A DNA stretch of 64,000 nucleotides from an uncultured Clostridia bacterium (GCA_947632195.1 CANROE010000001.1:1-64000), one strand, 5' to 3'; shown: positions 1-8,376, counted from the first letter of the stretch. Numbers and translations are program-made. The notes: generated from the letters alone by a model not told the origin.

Positions 1-129
1 CGGTTTGTCCCGACCGCAAAAGCATATGTGTTTGCAATGCACGGTATTACTTGGAGAAGATTGCGCTGTCCCAAATGCCACAAAAAAGGGTTTTGCAAGA
101 AAAGATTGAGCCGAGAAAATGAAGAATGA
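1..129 (+). CDS. C-terminal fragment of an unidentified protein
   Basis: Frame 1 is open from the window edge to TGA at 127-129 and encodes 42 residues. It contains one CPKC pair followed by a basic, Cys-containing tail (CHKKGFCKKRLSRENEE). The start lies outside the window, so neither length nor family can be judged. The Cys pattern could be half of a zinc site. A strong hairpin follows 9 bases after the stop, which supports a real gene end here. I do not recognise the family. Confidence 0.45.
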   Translation, partial: RFVPTAKAYVFAMHGITWRRLRCPKCHKKGFCKKRLSRENEE

Positions 130-137
130 AAGATAGA

Positions 138-178
138 AAGCCCCGCCGACGGAGCAAAATGCTCTGTCGGCGGGGCTT
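138..178. terminator. Intrinsic terminator hairpin
   Basis: Nineteen-base arms (138-156 and 160-178, one G-T pair) form a very GC-rich stem around a 3-base loop. It sits right after the partial gene ending at 129. The T-rich side is better on the minus strand, so it may work in both directions. Confidence 0.7.
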
Positions 179-211
179 ATAATGAAATCTTTGGCGTGAT
201 ACCCGCCTCGC

Positions 212-240
212 TTGATTTTCGTCCCTGTTTATGGTATAAT
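212..240 (+). promoter_or_regulatory. Vegetative (sigma-A type) promoter of the YdeI-family gene
   Basis: TTGATT at 212-217 and TATAAT at 235-240 are separated by 17 bases. This places transcription start near 247 and excludes a translation start at the TTG of 212, which is the -35 box itself. Confidence 0.75.
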
Positions 241-283
241 TACAGTGATACACAGGAATTTAGCGGAGCAAAACACCAAAGAA

Positions 284-856
284 ATGGAAGTGAAAAATTT
301 ACTCGACGCGAAAAACAGGGACGAATTTCGGGCATGGCTTGAAGATAACCACGCAACAGAAAGCGAGTGTTGGGCGATTGTAAAGCGCGGCAGACCGCTG
401 GGCGGCGACACTTTTTGGTATGTGGATGCTGTTGAGGAAGCGTTGTGTTTCGGTTGGATAGACAGTACGACCAAAAAATTGTCAAACGGCGTTACGGCTC
501 AAAAATTTGCGCCGCGCAAAAAAGGGAGTTTGTGGTCGGAACTCAACAAAGAGCGATGCCGCAGAATGGAAAGGCTCGGCAAAATGACGGATGCGGGGCG
601 CGCCGTTCTTCCCGATATGTCGGAAAGCGGTTTTGTAATAGACGAAGTCATTTTGAAAGCATTGCAATCGGACGGAGAAGTATGGGCGAATTTTCAAAAA
701 TTCCCCGATTTATACAAAAGAGTTCGGATTGATACCATTCAAATCAAAAAGAAGATACCAGTTTTATTTCAAAGTCGATTAGAAAAATTCATTTGTAATA
801 CTCGGCAGGGCATTATGTATGGCGAATGGAATGACGGCGGAAGGTTGCTATATTAG
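284..856 (+). CDS. YdeI/OmpD-associated family protein
   Basis: The 190-residue product matches the YdeI/OmpD-associated family by the AVEEALCFGWIDS motif, the KFAPRKKGSLWSELN segment and a C-terminal KFPDLYKRVRIDTIQ block. The family is widespread, cytoplasmic, and has been linked to peptide or bacteriocin tolerance; its biochemical role is not settled. ATG 284 is chosen because the promoter ends at 240 and the in-frame TTG at 212 lies in the -35 box. A GGAG lies at 265-268, rather far (15 bases) from the start. The gene stands alone, bounded by its own promoter and a terminator at 883-908. Confidence 0.8.
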   Translation: MEVKNLLDAKNRDEFRAWLEDNHATESECWAIVKRGRPLGGDTFWYVDAVEEALCFGWIDSTTKKLSNGVTAQKFAPRKKGSLWSELNKERCRRMERLGKMTDAGRAVLPDMSESGFVIDEVILKALQSDGEVWANFQKFPDLYKRVRIDTIQIKKKIPVLFQSRLEKFICNTRQGIMYGEWNDGGRLLY

Positions 857-882
857 ATTTCAATTTGGAGAAGTATAAGAAG

Positions 883-908
883 GCGAGGGCTGTTTGTCCT
901 CGCTTTTT
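883..908 (+). terminator. Intrinsic terminator after the YdeI-family gene
   Basis: GCGAGG (883-888) pairs with CCTCGC (898-903) and is followed by a run of five T. Confidence 0.7.
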
Positions 909-919
909 GCATAGAAAAA

Positions 920-999
920 GACCAACCTAACTCGGTTCGAATTAGGTTGGTCGTGGTGCACCAAAAAGAGCAACCTTTTGAGGTTGCTCTTTTTGGTGC
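920..999. repeat. Two adjacent perfect hairpins
   Basis: GACCAACCTAA (920-930) pairs with 942-952 around an 11-base loop. Six bases later an 18-base arm (958-975) pairs perfectly with 982-999 around the loop TTTTGA. The second stem reads GCACCAAAAAGAGCAACC and ends in a T-rich arm, so it can also act as a terminator. Confidence 0.7.
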
Positions 1000-1036
1000 C
1001 GTATGCGAGGAGACGAACTTATCCGTTCGACCCCGC
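989..1036 (+). repeat. 48-bp direct repeat, copy 1
   Basis: Identical to 1169-1216. Contains a small internal inverted repeat CGAAC-ttatc-GTTCG style element. No coding function seen. Confidence 0.8.
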
Positions 1037-1168
1037 GCGAGGAGGCGGTAACGAAGAGGGGGGACGTTTCCTCTAAGCGTTCCCGCCGACGAAGCTCTCA
1101 AACCCGCAGGGTGCAGAGACCACCGGCAAAAAGGCGCAAGAGCGCCTTTTTTAAGTTCTACGGTCGTC

Positions 1169-1216
1169 CTTTTTGGTGCCGTATGCGAGGAGACGAACTT
1201 ATCCGTTCGACCCCGC
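1169..1216 (+). repeat. 48-bp direct repeat, copy 2
   Basis: Exact copy of 989-1036 at a distance of 180 bases; directly abuts the inverted-repeat element beginning at 1229. Confidence 0.8.
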
Positions 1217-1228
1217 CCCGCGCGAAAC

Positions 1229-1393
1229 GCGTCATTCCGAGCCGTAACGGAAAGAACGAAGTCCGACATGGACAGTCTCCGAGGGAATCTTGCTACGTTC
1301 AAGTATGTTTATAACCAAGCCCAAACGTACCAAGATGCCTTCGCGGACTTGCTTTCACGGACTGCGTAAATACAATACGGCTCAGCATGACGC
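1229..1393. repeat. 165-bp MITE-like element, copy 1
   Basis: Begins GCGTCATTCCGAGCCGTAA and ends with the inverted counterpart of GCGTCATGCTGAGCCGTA, so it has roughly 18-base imperfect terminal inverted repeats. Internal landmarks GAGGGAATCTTG and CCAAGATGCCTTCGCGGA recur in the copies at 19691-19853 (opposite orientation) and 35295-35459. It carries no reading frame of its own. Non-autonomous mobile repeat is the likely nature; no transposase is in the window. Confidence 0.7.
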
Positions 1394-1557
1394 ATGTACA
1401 CACAGATTGCGTACCCCACGTTTCGGCTACTTCGCACTGCGTGCTCGTGCCGCCCTTAGACAAATAGAACGTGCGGGCGGGGCAGCATGACGCTTACACC
1501 CGCCTTATCGCACATCCCTCCCTCCAAAAACCGCAGGAAAAATTTCCCCGCAAACCG

Positions 1558-1586
1558 TTGACGAATTCCGCAAATGCTGTTATAAT
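1558..1586 (+). promoter_or_regulatory. Vegetative promoter of the arabinofuranosidase gene
   Basis: TTGACG (1558-1563), 17-base spacer, TATAAT (1581-1586). Leader of about 40 bases to the ATG at 1633. Confidence 0.8.
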
Positions 1587-1632
1587 TGCTTAGGCGAAAC
1601 GGCAAGCCGTTCGCATTTTTAGGGGAGGAATC

Positions 1633-4236
1633 ATGTTACATTATACCTTAGACGCAAAAAAACGGGGCGTTGACGTCTCCAAACATCTCTACGGCCTCTT
1701 TTTCGAGGACATCAACCAGGCCGCAGACGGCGGCATGAACGCCGAAATGGTCATCAACAACTCCTTTGAATACGGCTACTTTACCTACGACGACTACAAC
1801 GCCGAAAGCACCGTAGAGGCCCGCAAACAAAAGAGTTTCTATTGGGACATCTACGGCGCAGGCCCCCGCAAGGTCACGACGGACGGCGGCATGAACAAGA
1901 ACAACCCGTCCTATCTGCTCCTCGATGTCGGCGGCATCTATCATCTCGAAAACCCCGGCTACTACACCGTGGGCGGGTACGATAACTACGGCATGCCCGT
2001 CACAAACGGCGAGACCTATCACTTCTCCATGTGGATCAAACGGCTCGGCTTTCATGGGGTCGCCAAAGTCTTTATCAAAGGCGCGCACGGGCGGCACACC
2101 ACGATCGGCGAGATCAAAATTCCCGAAGGCACCGAGGGCGACTGGATCAAAGTTTCGACTTCCGTCGTCGCCGAAAAGGACACGATGGGGCGGCTCTCCA
2201 TCACCTTGGAAGGAAACGGCAAGCTCGGGATCGACTACGTCTCTTTGCTCCCCGCGACCGTTTGGGGAGACCCCGACAAGTACCGCAACGGCAAGCTCTC
2301 TCCCCGTATCGTGGAGGCACTCAAAGCCTGCCATCCCTCCTTCCTGCGCTTCCCCGGCGGCTGCGTGGTGGAAGGGGACGTCAGTTTCGACTACCAATAT
2401 AAATGGCGGGAGACGGTAGGGCCCCTCGAACAGCGCCGCCAGATCCCCAACGTCTGGCGCTATATGCAGAGCTACGGCGTCGGGTTCTACGAATATTTCT
2501 GCCTGTGCGAGGACCTCAAAATGGCGCCTCTGCCCGTCCTCCACTGCGGCGTGCTCTGCCAGATCCGCATGGGCGAACAGCGCAAGACGGGCTACCAGCG
2601 CATTGTCCCCGGCACCGAAAAGTTCCAGAAGGAAGTCATCGACAACGTCGCCGACCTCATCTTCTTCGCAAAGGGGGACATCTCTTCGAGCGACAGGAAC
2701 GAGAGCTATTGGGCAAAGGTGCGCTCGGATATGGGACACCCCGCTCCCTTCGAGCTCGAATATGTCGGCATCGGCAACGAGAATTGGGGCTATGAGTACT
2801 TCGACAACTTCGCCTCCTGCCTTCTCGGCGTGCGGCAATACATGTACAAGGGCCGCCAGACCGACCTTCTCAAACTCTTCAACATCACCGTGGTGACGAG
2901 CGCGGGCGTGGACATCCGTCCGCAGGACAGCAACGACAGCTGGAAGATCATCAACGAGAAATACCGCGATATGATCGTGGACGAGCACGTCTACAACTCC
3001 TATCAGTGGTTCATCGACAACACCAAGCGCTACGACTGCTACGATCGCGGCGGCGCGAAAGTGTTCATGGGCGAATATGCGATGCACACGATGTCGGACG
3101 GCAGAGGACGGCTCAACGGGGACAACAACTTGCGCTCGGCGCTGAGCGAGGCCGCCTTCCTCACGGGCTGCGAGCGCAACTCGGACGTCGTCAAGATGAC
3201 CTGCTATGCGCCCCTCTTTGCCTCCACCTACCACTACCGCTGGACGCCGAACATGATCTGGTTCAACCCCCGCGAAGTCATGCTCACCCCCAACTACTAT
3301 GTGCAGCAGATGTTCGCGGGCAATGTGGGCAGTTACACCCTCACCGACGTCGCGCCCATCAATGACGACAACGCGGGCGGGCTCCTCATCGGCGGACACA
3401 GGACGGCGAGCGCAGTCTCCAAAGTCTCCGTCTACGACCGCAAGAGCGGAAAACTTTTATATGAACACGACTTCAAGGACGGCATGGGCGGTTGGAAAGT
3501 TTACCCCAACAGCCGCGGCGGGCACATCGAAAACGGGGAGCTCATCATCGAGGAGAGCGACGCGTTCAACGGCTTTTACTATGACGCGCAGGACTTTTCG
3601 GAGTGCAACGTGGAAATTTCCTTCCGCCGTCTCTACGGGGAACAGAGCTTTATCGCGGGCGTCGGCGTGAAGGACGTGCGGGACGCGGGCACGATGGACA
3701 ACGCGGGTTTCTCCATCTGCTGCCAATACGGCAAGAACCACAAGGGCTATGACGTCTCCTTTGACAAGCGGGTGGACTTCATGCGCACCGTCTGCGAGAT
3801 GATGGGCAAAGACAAGTTCCTCGGCTACTCGCCCGAGGGCAACGTCATGCGGCTCGAATACACCAAAAAGACGTTCACTGCAAGCATTCTGCTCGGCGGA
3901 CAGTGGCATGAGGTGCTCTTCAAGAACATCTGGAAGGTCAACGAGCGTGTATTCAACAGCGTGACGGTAGGGGAGGACGGCAAGATCTACCTGAAAGTCG
4001 TCAACGTCTCGGGGAAGGACGAGGAGATGGAGGCGGTTTTGAAGAACTTCCCCAAAAAGACGAAGGCGACGGTCACGACGCTCTGGCACGAGGACCCCAC
4101 GGTCATCAACGAGATCGGCGTGCGCTACGGCAAGACGATGAATATTCAGCCCGAAACGCACGAGATCGCGCTCGGCGGCGACGTCTTGAAGGCGACGGTC
4201 AAGAACAACTCGGTGAGCGTATTCGTCCTCGAATAA
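1633..4236 (+). CDS. GH51 alpha-L-arabinofuranosidase with embedded carbohydrate-binding domain
   Basis: The 867-residue protein begins with the GH51 signature LYGLFFEDIN (residues about 20-30) and releases terminal arabinose from arabinan or arabinoxylan fragments. The acid/base Glu383 lies in GIGNENWG and the nucleophile Glu481 in MGEYAMH. A beta-sandwich of the CBM4/9 type appears to be inserted near residues 90-200, and the C-terminal half (about 600-730) has another jelly-roll-like region before the terminal beta domain. No signal peptide is seen, so it is expected in the cytoplasm acting on imported oligosaccharides. ATG 1633 has a strong GGGGAGG at the right distance. It is monocistronic, with its own promoter and terminator. 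Confident family call; the exact substrate is not shown. Confidence 0.92.
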   Translation: MLHYTLDAKKRGVDVSKHLYGLFFEDINQAADGGMNAEMVINNSFEYGYFTYDDYNAESTVEARKQKSFYWDIYGAGPRKVTTDGGMNKNNPSYLLLDVGGIYHLENPGYYTVGGYDNYGMPVTNGETYHFSMWIKRLGFHGVAKVFIKGAHGRHTTIGEIKIPEGTEGDWIKVSTSVVAEKDTMGRLSITLEGNGKLGIDYVSLLPATVWGDPDKYRNGKLSPRIVEALKACHPSFLRFPGGCVVEGDVSFDYQYKWRETVGPLEQRRQIPNVWRYMQSYGVGFYEYFCLCEDLKMAPLPVLHCGVLCQIRMGEQRKTGYQRIVPGTEKFQKEVIDNVADLIFFAKGDISSSDRNESYWAKVRSDMGHPAPFELEYVGIGNENWGYEYFDNFASCLLGVRQYMYKGRQTDLLKLFNITVVTSAGVDIRPQDSNDSWKIINEKYRDMIVDEHVYNSYQWFIDNTKRYDCYDRGGAKVFMGEYAMHTMSDGRGRLNGDNNLRSALSEAAFLTGCERNSDVVKMTCYAPLFASTYHYRWTPNMIWFNPREVMLTPNYYVQQMFAGNVGSYTLTDVAPINDDNAGGLLIGGHRTASAVSKVSVYDRKSGKLLYEHDFKDGMGGWKVYPNSRGGHIENGELIIEESDAFNGFYYDAQDFSECNVEISFRRLYGEQSFIAGVGVKDVRDAGTMDNAGFSICCQYGKNHKGYDVSFDKRVDFMRTVCEMMGKDKFLGYSPEGNVMRLEYTKKTFTASILLGGQWHEVLFKNIWKVNERVFNSVTVGEDGKIYLKVVNVSGKDEEMEAVLKNFPKKTKATVTTLWHEDPTVINEIGVRYGKTMNIQPETHEIALGGDVLKATVKNNSVSVFVLE

Positions 4237-4341
4237 CTTTCTTCATCTCCATTATACCACGCATTTTGCGCCCATAGGGGCGTGTATGCCAAAAATTTTC
4301 AGTCCTGCTGCGCGTTTTTTCCGCGACGCGCAACAGGGCTG

Positions 4342-4367
4342 TTTGCTTGCCCAAGCAAAATTTTTTT
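4342..4367 (+). terminator. Intrinsic terminator after the GH51 gene
   Basis: TTTGCTTG (4342-4349) pairs with CAAGCAAA (4352-4359), then seven T. A second GC-rich stem-loop (about 4306-4336) lies just upstream. Confidence 0.7.
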
Positions 4368-4470
4368 CTTTTATATTTTTCTTTTATTTATTTTTATTTT
4401 TATTTTCAGTTTCAGTTTCATTCTCATTATCATCATCATTATCATTCTCATTATCAGCTTCGTTTGCTTG
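4360..4470. repeat. Low-complexity pyrimidine tract
   Basis: About 110 bases of T-rich sequence built of TTTTAT, TTTCAG and CATTAT-type short repeats. It sits between the convergent GH51 and membrane-protein genes. No gene is supported here. Confidence 0.7.
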
Positions 4471-4521
4471 CTTTTGCTTTGTTGCGAAAGAATAGGTCGG
4501 AGAACATTCTCTCTCCAAAAG

Positions 4522-4560
4522 AGAAAAACGCCGTCCCCGGAAATGTTCGGGAGCGGCGCT
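4522..4560 (-). terminator. Intrinsic terminator of the 5724/4589 operon
   Basis: Arms 4527-4539 and 4548-4560 pair; on the minus strand the stem is followed by TTTTTCTCTTTT. Confidence 0.7.
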
Positions 4561-4588
4561 TACGTCTTCAAAAATATATCCTGCGAAA

Positions 4589-5707
4589 TTATGCTTTTTC
4601 CTCTTTCGCCTTTTCAAAAAACAGAAATTCGTTGAGCGCCCACGCGCCGAGGAAAAGCGTGAGTGGCAAAATGCCTTTTCGGATCAAGGTAAACCAACTC
4701 GACAAGGTTTCGGCGTCGAAACTGACTCCTTTCCCCGTCAACATCACTTCAAAAATCAAAGTGGCAAGCATCAGGATGAGCGCAAACCCTACTCCCGTAA
4801 AAAGCGGTTTATAAATTTGTTTGCCGCGCAAAGAGATTCCGATGAAATTATGGATCGCAAAGAGCAAGGGGATCATGAGCACCATAAAGAGCAGCGGCCC
4901 GAGAACATAACTGTAAAGCAAATAAAAGATCCCTTGCGCCGTGTACTCTTTTACAAACATTGCGCCTCGGAAAAGCATCGACATGCCGTCGATAAAGGTT
5001 TCAAACGAACTTTGGTGCATAAACCCGATGAACATGCAGATACACCCGAACGATACGGCGTCTTTGAGCGTTTTTAAGACCAACGCCGATTTTGACGCCG
5101 AACTGTTTCTTCTCTGATAAAAACCGCGCACGACAAAGACCAGCGCCCCATAAACGAATAACGCGATCATTGCGCCCCCGATTTCATAGGCATGCACAAG
5201 TTGCGAAAGGATATCGTAGATACACACAAGTTCAAACGCCATAAAGGCATTTTTTGTGATCCGATAGACGCGACGGTTTTTCAGCGATTGAACATCGACG
5301 AATGTCGTTTCGTCTTTATACTCCTTCTTGCCAAACAGGCGCGCCGTTGCACGCACAGATGTGACAATGTCTTTGATGAACTTCGGCAAAAAACCGATAT
5401 AGAGCGCGCTCAAAATTACCGACATAATGCAGCGATACGCAACCGCAGAATTGAAGTCAAACAGTTCGATGATACTTTCGATCACCGCAACGACGGTCGC
5501 GTTTTTATCGAAGATCCGCAGCGCACCCGCCAAATAAAGAACAAATGCAAAGAGTTGCAGAGTAAGGCAAAGGATCACCGTCGCTACCGTCAAAAGTTTG
5601 TCGGCGAAACCTTTTCCCGTGTTCTGCATTTCGACGGTCTCCTGTTCTTGCGAAACCGCCTCTTGTTGGGAAGTCTCTTCCGATTTTATCAATTCGTCGT
5701 TTTCCAT
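4589..5707 (-). CDS. Polytopic membrane protein of unknown function
   Basis: The 372-residue product has an acidic, Gln/Glu-rich N-terminal 30 residues and then about eight hydrophobic segments (near residues 40-65, 95-115, 155-175, 180-200, 220-240, 265-290, 300-320, 345-365). No enzymatic motif is visible and I do not recognise a family. It has a good AGGAG upstream and follows the exported-protein gene at 5724-6770 after a 16-base gap, so the two are probably one operon with shared function at the membrane. Confidence 0.65.
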   Translation of the reverse strand: MENDELIKSEETSQQEAVSQEQETVEMQNTGKGFADKLLTVATVILCLTLQLFAFVLYLAGALRIFDKNATVVAVIESIIELFDFNSAVAYRCIMSVILSALYIGFLPKFIKDIVTSVRATARLFGKKEYKDETTFVDVQSLKNRRVYRITKNAFMAFELVCIYDILSQLVHAYEIGGAMIALFVYGALVFVVRGFYQRRNSSASKSALVLKTLKDAVSFGCICMFIGFMHQSSFETFIDGMSMLFRGAMFVKEYTAQGIFYLLYSYVLGPLLFMVLMIPLLFAIHNFIGISLRGKQIYKPLFTGVGFALILMLATLIFEVMLTGKGVSFDAETLSSWFTLIRKGILPLTLFLGAWALNEFLFFEKAKEEKA

Positions 5708-5723
5708 GACAATTTCTCCTGAT

Positions 5724-6770
5724 TTATAATTCCGTAGCGGGGATAACTTTAAGATCGTCGAGGCTTTGAATTACGGTATTGTTGATATTTGAGAAGGTGT
5801 ATTTTTGGTATAGCGAATAATCAAAACCCGATTTTATTCCCGATTCCGAATTCGATTCAGATTGGGAAAACGCCCAAAACAGCTCGGGACGGCTTTCGTC
5901 ATGGAGATCGACATTGAAAAATCCATTACAGTTTTCGGCGAGCTCGCTTTCGGAAAATCCGCTATATCCTTCTATTGCCAACCATTCGGATACCAATTTA
6001 TAATACTGTCGGTCGGCAAGCGTAAATTTCTTGCCGTTTCCCTCGAAATCTTTTTGCGGATCGTTTTCGATATACTTCCCGCACAGCTGTAATCCCTCGC
6101 GCCAATCGTCTGTTATATCCTGTATTTCGATGAAGTCGGAATCATCCGCCGCAAGTTCGATCCACTCTCCGAGATGTTTTGAATATTTTGTCAATTCATC
6201 CGTCCATGCGCTGTTTCCGTACGAAGTTGTTTTGTTGAACTTTACAAGAACCCGTTGCCCCACATAAATCTCAACGTCCCAGGAGCAAACATACCCCGAA
6301 CTGTCTACTTCACCTGTGCTGTTTCCCTCGTAACCTCCCTCCGAGCGGCTCCCTGTTTCTTCGTAAATCAACCGGTAGTAAACGGCATCTTCGGTAAAAC
6401 AAACCTTCATACTGCGCTTAAAATTTGTTTTTGATTTGTATGTCGCCGTATAGTCGTTCAGCGTAACGTGCGCGGACGTCGATTGTTTCGCGTCCGATTC
6501 AACAAGCATGGTATAGCTCGAATATGTTGTAGACGCTACGGCTTTTTTGCCTTCCGTTTCCTGTTCCGCCATCGCAACCGGAGCTGTCGATCCTTCTTCC
6601 CCGATTGCAGTGCGCAAGAGTTCGCCCATCTCCTGTAACGATCCGACCGAACAATCCTCACCGCTCCCTGCCCCCACAGACAGCCGGTTATAATCCAAAT
6701 AAACCAGAATTCCCGCAAGGATCATCACCAAACCGATCGTGAGCGACAAAATTTTCTTTAAATTTTTCAT
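5724..6770 (-). CDS. Membrane-anchored exported protein of unknown function
   Basis: The 348-residue product has a single N-terminal hydrophobic segment (residues 7-27) without a lipobox cysteine, followed by a Ser/Thr/Glu-rich polar region that should lie outside the cell. No known domain is evident. The start at 6770 has the strong ribosome site GAGGAG. The gene is first of a two-gene operon and lies downstream of a promoter at 7002-7030 and a long structured leader ending in a terminator (6854-6995), so expression may be controlled by attenuation. Confidence 0.6.
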   Translation of the reverse strand: MKNLKKILSLTIGLVMILAGILVYLDYNRLSVGAGSGEDCSVGSLQEMGELLRTAIGEEGSTAPVAMAEQETEGKKAVASTTYSSYTMLVESDAKQSTSAHVTLNDYTATYKSKTNFKRSMKVCFTEDAVYYRLIYEETGSRSEGGYEGNSTGEVDSSGYVCSWDVEIYVGQRVLVKFNKTTSYGNSAWTDELTKYSKHLGEWIELAADDSDFIEIQDITDDWREGLQLCGKYIENDPQKDFEGNGKKFTLADRQYYKLVSEWLAIEGYSGFSESELAENCNGFFNVDLHDESRPELFWAFSQSESNSESGIKSGFDYSLYQKYTFSNINNTVIQSLDDLKVIPATEL

Positions 6771-6853
6771 AATTGCTCCTCATATTTTTTTCTGTCATTT
6801 GGGTTTTTCCGATATTGCCACTTGCCATTACGCTACATTTCCGCCACCTCCGG

Positions 6854-6995
6854 ATAAAAAAATAAGGACGCCCACAACATGGGCGCCCGCAAAGAGTATC
6901 CCATATTGTCTGCGTCACAATTTTCCGATAGTATGTGGAAAAAAGGATACACGATGCCATTGTACCTACATACTATCATTATGAAATTGTGACGC
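6854..6995 (-). ncRNA. Structured leader or small RNA ending in an intrinsic terminator
   Basis: On the minus strand a promoter (7030-7002) would start RNA at about 6995. The RNA opens with a two-part helix: 6984-6995 pairs perfectly with 6912-6923, then after an asymmetric internal loop (6 and 3 bases) 6965-6977 pairs with 6927-6938. The 26-base apical loop is 6939-6964. A GC-rich terminator stem (6880-6888 with 6866-6874) and T-rich tail at about 6864-6854 follow. The exported-protein gene starts 84 bases further on. It could be a free small RNA or a riboswitch-like attenuator; no known RNA family was recognised. Confidence 0.55.
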
Positions 6996-7001
6996 AAGAT
7001 T

Positions 7002-7030
7002 ATTCTACCATAATAAACCCGATTATGCAA
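7002..7030 (-). promoter_or_regulatory. Vegetative promoter for the structured leader and exported-protein operon
   Basis: On the minus strand TTGCAT (7030-7025), 17-base spacer, TAGAAT (7007-7002). Confidence 0.65.
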
Positions 7031-7053
7031 GTGTTTTTTTAAAGTTTCCCGAG

Positions 7054-7082
7054 GCATAACCGAAGGTCTTGTCCCATACAAT
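7054..7082 (+). promoter_or_regulatory. Sigma-E type sporulation promoter of the spoIIIA operon
   Basis: GCATAAC (7054-7060), 14-base spacer and CATACAAT (7075-7082) match the mother-cell sigma-E consensus closely. The start of transcription would fall at or within a base or two of the spoIIIAA ATG (7089). Confidence 0.7.
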
Positions 7083-7088
7083 AGAGCG

Positions 7089-7919
7089 ATGTTGGAATTT
7101 CTTCCGCCGCGCCTCTATTCCGCCGTGCGGCACGTCAATCTCGCACTTTTATACGAGCTCCGCGTCCGCGCCGATAAACCGCTCGCCGCCAACCTCGGCG
7201 GGAAATTCGTGTTCTTGGGCGAGAGCGGCGTCTGCCAGAAGAGCAGCGCCCTCCTGCCTACGGCGGGGGAGATCGAAGAGGCGCTCTTTGCAGCGAGCGG
7301 CTATTCCGTCTATTCGGTGGAAAACCAGCTGCGTCGCGGCTTTCTCACGGCGGACGGCGTACGGATCGGGCTGGCGGGCTCCTATGTGTACGAGGGCGAA
7401 AACGTACTTGCCGTGCGGGAGATCACTTCGCTCTGCCTGCGGATCCCGCATGAAATTTTCGGCTGCGCAGAGGAGATCTTTCGCCGCTGCCTCGGAAACG
7501 GGCTCTGCTCCCTGCTCATCATGGCGCCCCCGGGGGAGGGAAAAACCACCCTCTTGCGCGATCTTTCCCGTCTTCTCTCCGAAAGGACGGCGTGCAACAT
7601 CCTTGTGTGCGACGAAAGAGGGGAGCTCTCCGCAGGCGAGCTGGGACAGACCGCCGACTGCATGAAATTTGCCGACAAACTCACCGCGTTCACGGCGGGG
7701 ATCCGCGCCATGCGCCCCGACGTCATCGTCACGGACGAGCTTCTGCCCGAGGACTATCCCGCTGTCGGACGGGCGGTGCGCGCGGGAGTGCATGTGTTCG
7801 CCTCCGCCCATCTTGTCCGGTTTGCGGACGCGCCCGAGCACTTTTCCCGCTATATTTTCCTCGACGGGCTGGGGCGCATCGGAAAAATTCTCGACGAAAG
7901 GGGGAGCATATGTGGCTGA
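7089..7919 (+). CDS. spoIIIAA: Stage III sporulation protein AA
   Basis: The 276-residue product is the secretion-type ATPase of the SpoIIIA-SpoIIQ channel that links mother cell and forespore during engulfment. A P-loop APPGEGKTTLLRD lies near residues 145-157, and VTDELLPEDYPAV near 215-228 resembles the Walker B region. It is the first of eight spoIIIA genes in the canonical order. No ribosome binding site precedes ATG 7089, and the sigma-E promoter places transcription start at the codon itself. It overlaps spoIIIAB by 10 bases. Confidence 0.93.
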   Translation: MLEFLPPRLYSAVRHVNLALLYELRVRADKPLAANLGGKFVFLGESGVCQKSSALLPTAGEIEEALFAASGYSVYSVENQLRRGFLTADGVRIGLAGSYVYEGENVLAVREITSLCLRIPHEIFGCAEEIFRRCLGNGLCSLLIMAPPGEGKTTLLRDLSRLLSERTACNILVCDERGELSAGELGQTADCMKFADKLTAFTAGIRAMRPDVIVTDELLPEDYPAVGRAVRAGVHVFASAHLVRFADAPEHFSRYIFLDGLGRIGKILDERGSICG

Positions 7920-8374
7920 AATTCGGCTTGGCGGGACTTGTGATCGCCTTTTGCACCCTGCTCGGCTACTTCGCCGCAGGAAAATACCGCGCCCGCAGGA
8001 GCTTTTTTTCGCAGTGGTGCGACCTCAACGACAAATATCTCTCCGAACTCAGATACCGCCGCGCTCCGCTCCCCGCATTTTTGAAGGAGTGCAAGCTCTC
8101 GGGGGAATTCGGGCGTGCGGCGGAAGGCGCTCTTCAAAAACAGCAAAATTTCAAGGCGTCCTTCCTCTCGGAAGAGGAAAAGCGTGAGGCGCTCGCCTAC
8201 TTCGGGCAGCTCGGGCGGGGAGATTCCCGCTCCCAGCTCGGCTACTTCGAGGGGAAACGCTCTGCCCTTCTTTCCAAGAAGGAGCGCGCGGAAAAGGACG
8301 CAAAGGAGAGAGGGGAGCTCTACCTCAAACTCGGGCTTTTGGCAGGGCTCGCCTTCGTCATTCTCATCGTATAA
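7910..8374 (+). CDS. spoIIIAB: Stage III sporulation protein AB
   Basis: The 154-residue protein has an N-terminal membrane segment (residues 3-22), a charged middle, and a C-terminal membrane segment (about 137-153), which is the usual SpoIIIAB plan; the family resembles GspF-type platform proteins. ATG 7910 is preceded by GGGGGAG and lies inside the end of spoIIIAA. Position two in the operon supports the call. Confidence 0.88.
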   Translation: MWLKFGLAGLVIAFCTLLGYFAAGKYRARRSFFSQWCDLNDKYLSELRYRRAPLPAFLKECKLSGEFGRAAEGALQKQQNFKASFLSEEEKREALAYFGQLGRGDSRSQLGYFEGKRSALLSKKERAEKDAKERGELYLKLGLLAGLAFVILIV

Positions 8375-8376
8375 AT

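Larger units (their letters stand above)
857..1557. other. Repeat-rich spacer without a credible gene
   Basis: This 700-base stretch holds the terminator at 883-908, two stacked hairpins (920-952 and 958-999, the latter with perfect 18-base arms), a 48-base exact direct repeat (989-1036 and 1169-1216), a terminator-like hairpin GGCGC-aaga-GCGCC-T6 at 1133-1152, and a 165-base inverted-repeat element (1229-1393). Reading frames across it are short and not protein-like. Confidence 0.6.

Noticed and set aside
212-283. Upstream in-frame TTG start for the YdeI-family gene
   Set aside because: The TTG is the -35 box of a good promoter whose -10 ends at 240.
920-960. tRNA-like T-loop (GGTTCGAAT) followed by a CACCA-like end
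   Set aside because: The bases form a simple palindromic hairpin; no anticodon arm, D arm or acceptor stem can be drawn.
1648-3399. Long antisense frame opposite the GH51 gene (583 codons)
   Set aside because: It is the mirror of a high-G+C coding frame, with low-complexity Val/Ala/Asp/His composition and no ribosome site.
4347-4814. Plus-strand frame over the pyrimidine tract
   Set aside because: Low-complexity Phe/Tyr/His translation and antisense to the membrane-protein gene end.
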